The position numbers and the translations under genes were made by a program. A stretch of 64,000 nucleotides of DNA from Roseomonas alba (GTDB taxonomy: Bacteria; Pseudomonadota; Alphaproteobacteria; Acetobacterales; Acetobacteraceae): positions 124,001-188,000 of the forward strand of contig NZ_JAHYBZ010000008.1 of the NCBI RefSeq assembly GCF_019430885.1, read 5' to 3'. The notes below the pieces were generated by a model. The model did no database searches and was not told the DNA's origin. It was given only the letters and a program-made list of their open reading frames with translations. Shown one piece after another: positions 61,753 through 64,000 of this stretch; position 1 is the stretch's first letter; every line of letters starts with the position of its first letter.

Positions 61753-62061
61753 ATGAAGATTCGGTCTGCCCTGCCGCTGCTGGGGTTGATGGTGCCGATG
61801 ATCGTCGGCTGCGACACGGGCGGCGTCTGGGCCAATGTGCCGGACGACCCCGGCCCGGTCGCCGCGCAATGCCGGCGGGAGGCCGCCAACAGCCCGCAAT
61901 ATCGGCTCTACGGTGAAATGGCCGGTGGCAACGCGGCCAATAACGAACAGCAGCGCCAGGAACTGCTGGTGCTGCTGCCGCGCCTCTATCACGACTGCAT
62001 GGTCCGCAACGGGGCCGATCCGGCGGGTTCGCCGGCGCCACGGGATCGCGTGACGTTCTGA
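61753..62061 (+). CDS. Small lipoprotein, GGVWANVP family, paralogue 2
   Basis: A 102-residue lipoprotein with the lipobox MIVGC, then DTGGVWANVPDDPGPVAAQC, a divergent middle, NNEQQRQELLVLLPRLYHDC, MVRNGAD and the terminal RDRVTF. It shares the block GGVWANVP, the LLPRL-x3-CM region and RVTF with the paralogue at 59939. GAGGAGAC precedes the ATG. It follows nth by 26 bases. Confidence 0.83.
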   Translation: MKIRSALPLLGLMVPMIVGCDTGGVWANVPDDPGPVAAQCRREAANSPQYRLYGEMAGGNAANNEQQRQELLVLLPRLYHDCMVRNGADPAGSPAPRDRVTF

Positions 62062-62086
62062 ATGTCGCGGGCGGGGGGACGCGATT

Positions 62087-62303
62087 GGAGAGGGGCTTTG
62101 CCCTCCTCCAGATCTCCCCCCCCCACCAAGGGCCACAGGGCCTTTGGAAACCGCAGCCTGGCGCGGGGCGTGCGGGGCTTGAGCGAAATGCATGGGCATG
62201 TCGGGTCCAGCCATGGCGCAACGGCCCAGTCGGGCGCCTGATGGAGGTTTGCAAAGGCCTTTCGGCCTTTGCCGGAGTGGTTTGGAGGGGCGGCGCCCCT
62301 CCA
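62087..62303. repeat. Family 1 mosaic palindromic element, copy 16
   Basis: GGAGAGGGGCTTTGCCCTCC, CCCACCAAGGGCCACAGGGC and CTTTGGAAACCGCAGCCTGG on the left; CAAAGGCC-TTTC-GGCCTTTG, CCGGAGTGGTTTGGAGGGGC and GGCGCCCCTCC on the right. The centre is short and divergent. Begins 25 bases after the lipoprotein stop. Confidence 0.84.
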
Positions 62304-62405
62304 GACCACAGGCGACACCAACCGCTGATGAGAAAGGCCGTTGGGCCTTCCCGGGGGATCAGACCCGGGGAGTGGTGCACCCGATTTGCGGCCAGAAGGA
62401 CTTCC

Positions 62406-63518
62406 GTGAAGATCTGCGAACTGACGAATGTCGACTTCTCGCTGCGCCATTTCCTGCTGCCGCTGATGCGCGGCCTGCGCGGGCGGGGGCATGAGGTGGT
62501 GGGCGTCTGCGCCGAAGGCCCGCTGCTCGACCTGCCGCGCGCCGAAGGATTCCGCATCGAGGCGATGCCCCTCGCCCGCAGCCTCAATCCGATCCCGCAG
62601 GCGCGGGCTTTCCGGGCGCTGCTCGACCTCTTCCGCCGCGAGAAGTTCGACCTGGTCCACGCCCACATGCCGATCAGCGGGCTGCTCGCCCGCCTGGCCG
62701 CCAAGGCCGCGGGCGTGCCGCACATCGCCTATACCTGCCACGGCTTCCTGTTCAACCAGCCGGGGCCCTGGTGGCGGCGCGGCCTGTCGCTGCAGCTCGA
62801 AAGGCTCGGCGGGCGCATGACCGACGTGTTCCTGACCGTCAGCGCCGAGGAAGCGGAGGATGCCCGCCGCCTCGGCATCCATCCCCGCGCGACGGCGGTG
62901 CTGAACGGGCGCGATCCGGCGATCTTCCACCCGGATGCCGCCGCCCGTGCCGCCCTGCGCGCCGAACTCGGCGCCACGGAGACGGATTGCGTCATCGTCG
63001 TCGTCTCCCGCCTGGTGCGGCACAAGGGCCACCCGGAACTGTTGCGCGCCATGGAGGCGACACCGGACAACGCCGTGCTCTGGGTGGTCGGCGAGCGCCT
63101 CGCCTCGGACCATGGGGAGGATCTCGACTCGCACTTCGCGCGTGCCGAGGCGGTGCTGGGTCGGCGGGTGCAGCGCCTCGGCTATCGCCACGACATCGCG
63201 CGCATCCTGGCGGCAGCCGATGTCTTCTGCCTGCCCTCCCATTTCGAAGGCCTGCCCATGTCGATCATCGAGGCGATGCTGACCGGCCTGCCGGTGGTCG
63301 CGACCAACATCCGTGGCCCGCGGGAGCAGGTGGTGGACGGGCAGACCGGCTTGCTGGTCCCGCCGATGACGGACGCGCCGCTCGCCGAGGCGTTGTCGCG
63401 CCTCGCCTCGAACCCGGCGCTGCGGGCGCGCATGGGGGCGGCCGGGCAGGCCGTGGCGCTCGACAAGTTCGACGAGGCGAAGATCGTCGGCCGGACGATG
63501 GACTTGATGGGGGCCTGA
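62406..63518 (+). CDS. Glycosyltransferase family 4
   Basis: A 370-residue GT-B retaining glycosyltransferase. Nucleotide-sugar side: VVVVSRLVRHKGHPELLRAM and the EX7E motif in LPSHFEGLPMSIIEAMLTGLPVVATN. The N-terminal acceptor domain has LVHAHMPISGLLARLAAKAAGVPHI and YTCHGFLFNQPG. It probably builds a surface polysaccharide. The start is GTG (V-K-I-C-E-L-T) with no purine-rich site of the usual strength. Confidence 0.9.
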   Translation: MKICELTNVDFSLRHFLLPLMRGLRGRGHEVVGVCAEGPLLDLPRAEGFRIEAMPLARSLNPIPQARAFRALLDLFRREKFDLVHAHMPISGLLARLAAKAAGVPHIAYTCHGFLFNQPGPWWRRGLSLQLERLGGRMTDVFLTVSAEEAEDARRLGIHPRATAVLNGRDPAIFHPDAAARAALRAELGATETDCVIVVVSRLVRHKGHPELLRAMEATPDNAVLWVVGERLASDHGEDLDSHFARAEAVLGRRVQRLGYRHDIARILAAADVFCLPSHFEGLPMSIIEAMLTGLPVVATNIRGPREQVVDGQTGLLVPPMTDAPLAEALSRLASNPALRARMGAAGQAVALDKFDEAKIVGRTMDLMGA

Positions 63519-63545
63519 ATCGTCCTGCGGGGGCCGAAGGTCGAA

Positions 63546-63773
63546 GGAGGGCTCTGCCCTCCTCCGAACCTCCACCCGCCAGGATGCTGGGCATCCTGGA
63601 CCACAATCCGTTGGCGCCGGGCAGGATTGTCGTTCCGGCGCCCCTCCCAGCGCACTCCCTGCGCAAGAGCAGGCTTCGGCATTCGCGCTGACCAACGCGC
63701 ACGGCGCCAGGTTAAGATGTGCAAAGGCCTTTCGGCCTCCGCTGGGGAGGTATCGGAGGGGCAACACCCCTCT
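63546..63773. repeat. Family 1 mosaic palindromic element, copy 17
   Basis: GGAGGGC-TCT-GCCCTCC, then CCAGGATGC-TGG-GCATCCTGG (63579-63599) and ACCACAATCCGTTGGCGCCG. Centre: CCCTCCCAGCGCACTCCCTG, CGCAAGAGCAGGC and TTCGGC. Right arm: GGCGCCAGGTTAAGATG, CAAAGGCC-TTTC-GGCCTCCG and GAGGGGCAACACCCCTC. The stem module differs from copies 5 and 10 at several paired positions at once. Confidence 0.85.
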
Positions 63774-64000
63774 CACATCTGCCGCGGATGCATCAGAACC
63801 GCGCTGGGAATGGATGTCCTGGCGGGAAGCTATGGGTGGCATGGCCCGATCGCCCGCTTTCCGCAGGTCGGCATGGCGGCTCCCGCGCGTGGGAAGCCGG
63901 GCATCAAAGGTTCTGGCAGTCTCGGGCGACATTGCAGGCACGCCGCAGTGATGTAAGTCAGGTGACTTGCGACACGGCGTCGCCGCGGCCATTTTGGGTG
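63774..64000. other. Terminal stretch without a recognised gene
   Basis: I see no convincing gene in the last 227 bases. AAGTCA-GG-TGACTT (about 63954-63967) is a short inverted repeat that could be a regulator site for a gene beyond the window. A minus-strand open frame starting near 63992 reads through the neighbouring repeat and is probably spurious. Confidence 0.4.

Noticed and set aside
61989..63992. A 667-codon minus-strand frame across the GT4 gene, two repeats and a lipoprotein gene
   Set aside because: It runs through unrelated features and has no domain. The plus-strand genes under it are well supported.
1..64000. tRNA and rRNA genes
   Set aside because: I looked for T-loop GGTTCGA-type patterns and conserved rRNA stretches and found none that fold with an acceptor stem.

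Overview
The window looks like chromosome from a very GC-rich alphaproteobacterium, most likely of the Acetobacteraceae (Roseomonas-like). The reasons are the third-position GC bias, two Bug-type (tripartite tricarboxylate) binding proteins, the aerobic-type cobS/cobT pair, the gene order xseB-ispA-dxs-tlyA, and an SRP RNA just upstream of dnaX-ybaB-recR. This is inference from gene content; no rRNA is present to confirm it. I see no tRNA, prophage, transposase or CRISPR array.

Layout. 1-9 kb: the 3' end of addA, a Bug protein with two small partner genes, a beta-propeller protein, lipoproteins, a NUDIX hydrolase, and divergent bolA and J-domain genes. 9.5-14.3 kb: cobS, a GST-like gene and cobT in one tight operon, then a phytase-like esterase lipoprotein. 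14.3-18.3 kb (minus): exported serine protease, HMG-CoA-lyase-like enzyme, bioY and a CaiB-type CoA transferase. 18.6-23 kb: a globin, an orphan CheD-like deamidase, an AtzG/amidase pair and a membrane glycosyltransferase. 23.4-31 kb (minus): MFS transporter, then hrpB, an HtrA-like protease, a response regulator and a histidine kinase. 31.2-35.6 kb: an Asp/Glu racemase-like gene, a dipeptide-type ABC permease pair behind a textbook sigma-54 promoter, and a 67-bp tandem repeat. 36-43 kb (minus): the isoprenoid-precursor operon xseB-ispA-dxs-tlyA, a second Bug protein, an NYN-domain protein, a histone-deacetylase-like enzyme and tusA. 43.3-48.8 kb: gltS, a TAXI-like binding protein, a ROK kinase and dinB. 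49-57 kb (minus): an exported isoaspartyl-methyltransferase-like protein, a membrane spermidine-synthase-like protein and a hydrolase in overlapping order, then recR, ybaB, dnaX and the SRP RNA. 57-64 kb: a MarR regulator facing a cysteine-synthase-like gene across a palindromic operator, nudC, two paralogous 102-aa lipoproteins, nth and a GT4 glycosyltransferase.

The most striking content is between the genes. A family of mosaic, hairpin-rich elements, full length about 220-300 bp, occurs at 17 places (14 long, 3 short or fragmentary), roughly 6% of the window. The outer arms are inverted copies of each other, one arm carries interchangeable hairpin modules, and several stems differ between copies by compensating base changes. 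Every copy lies downstream of at least one gene; none lies between any of the nine divergent gene pairs. At three places the copy runs into the start of a gene for an exported protein, so that the only plausible start codon is a non-ATG codon inside the element. A second, unrelated palindrome family (three copies, stems up to 32 bp) and the 67-bp tandem hairpin array show the same preference for gene 3' ends. I recognise no named family for these elements, but I could not search.
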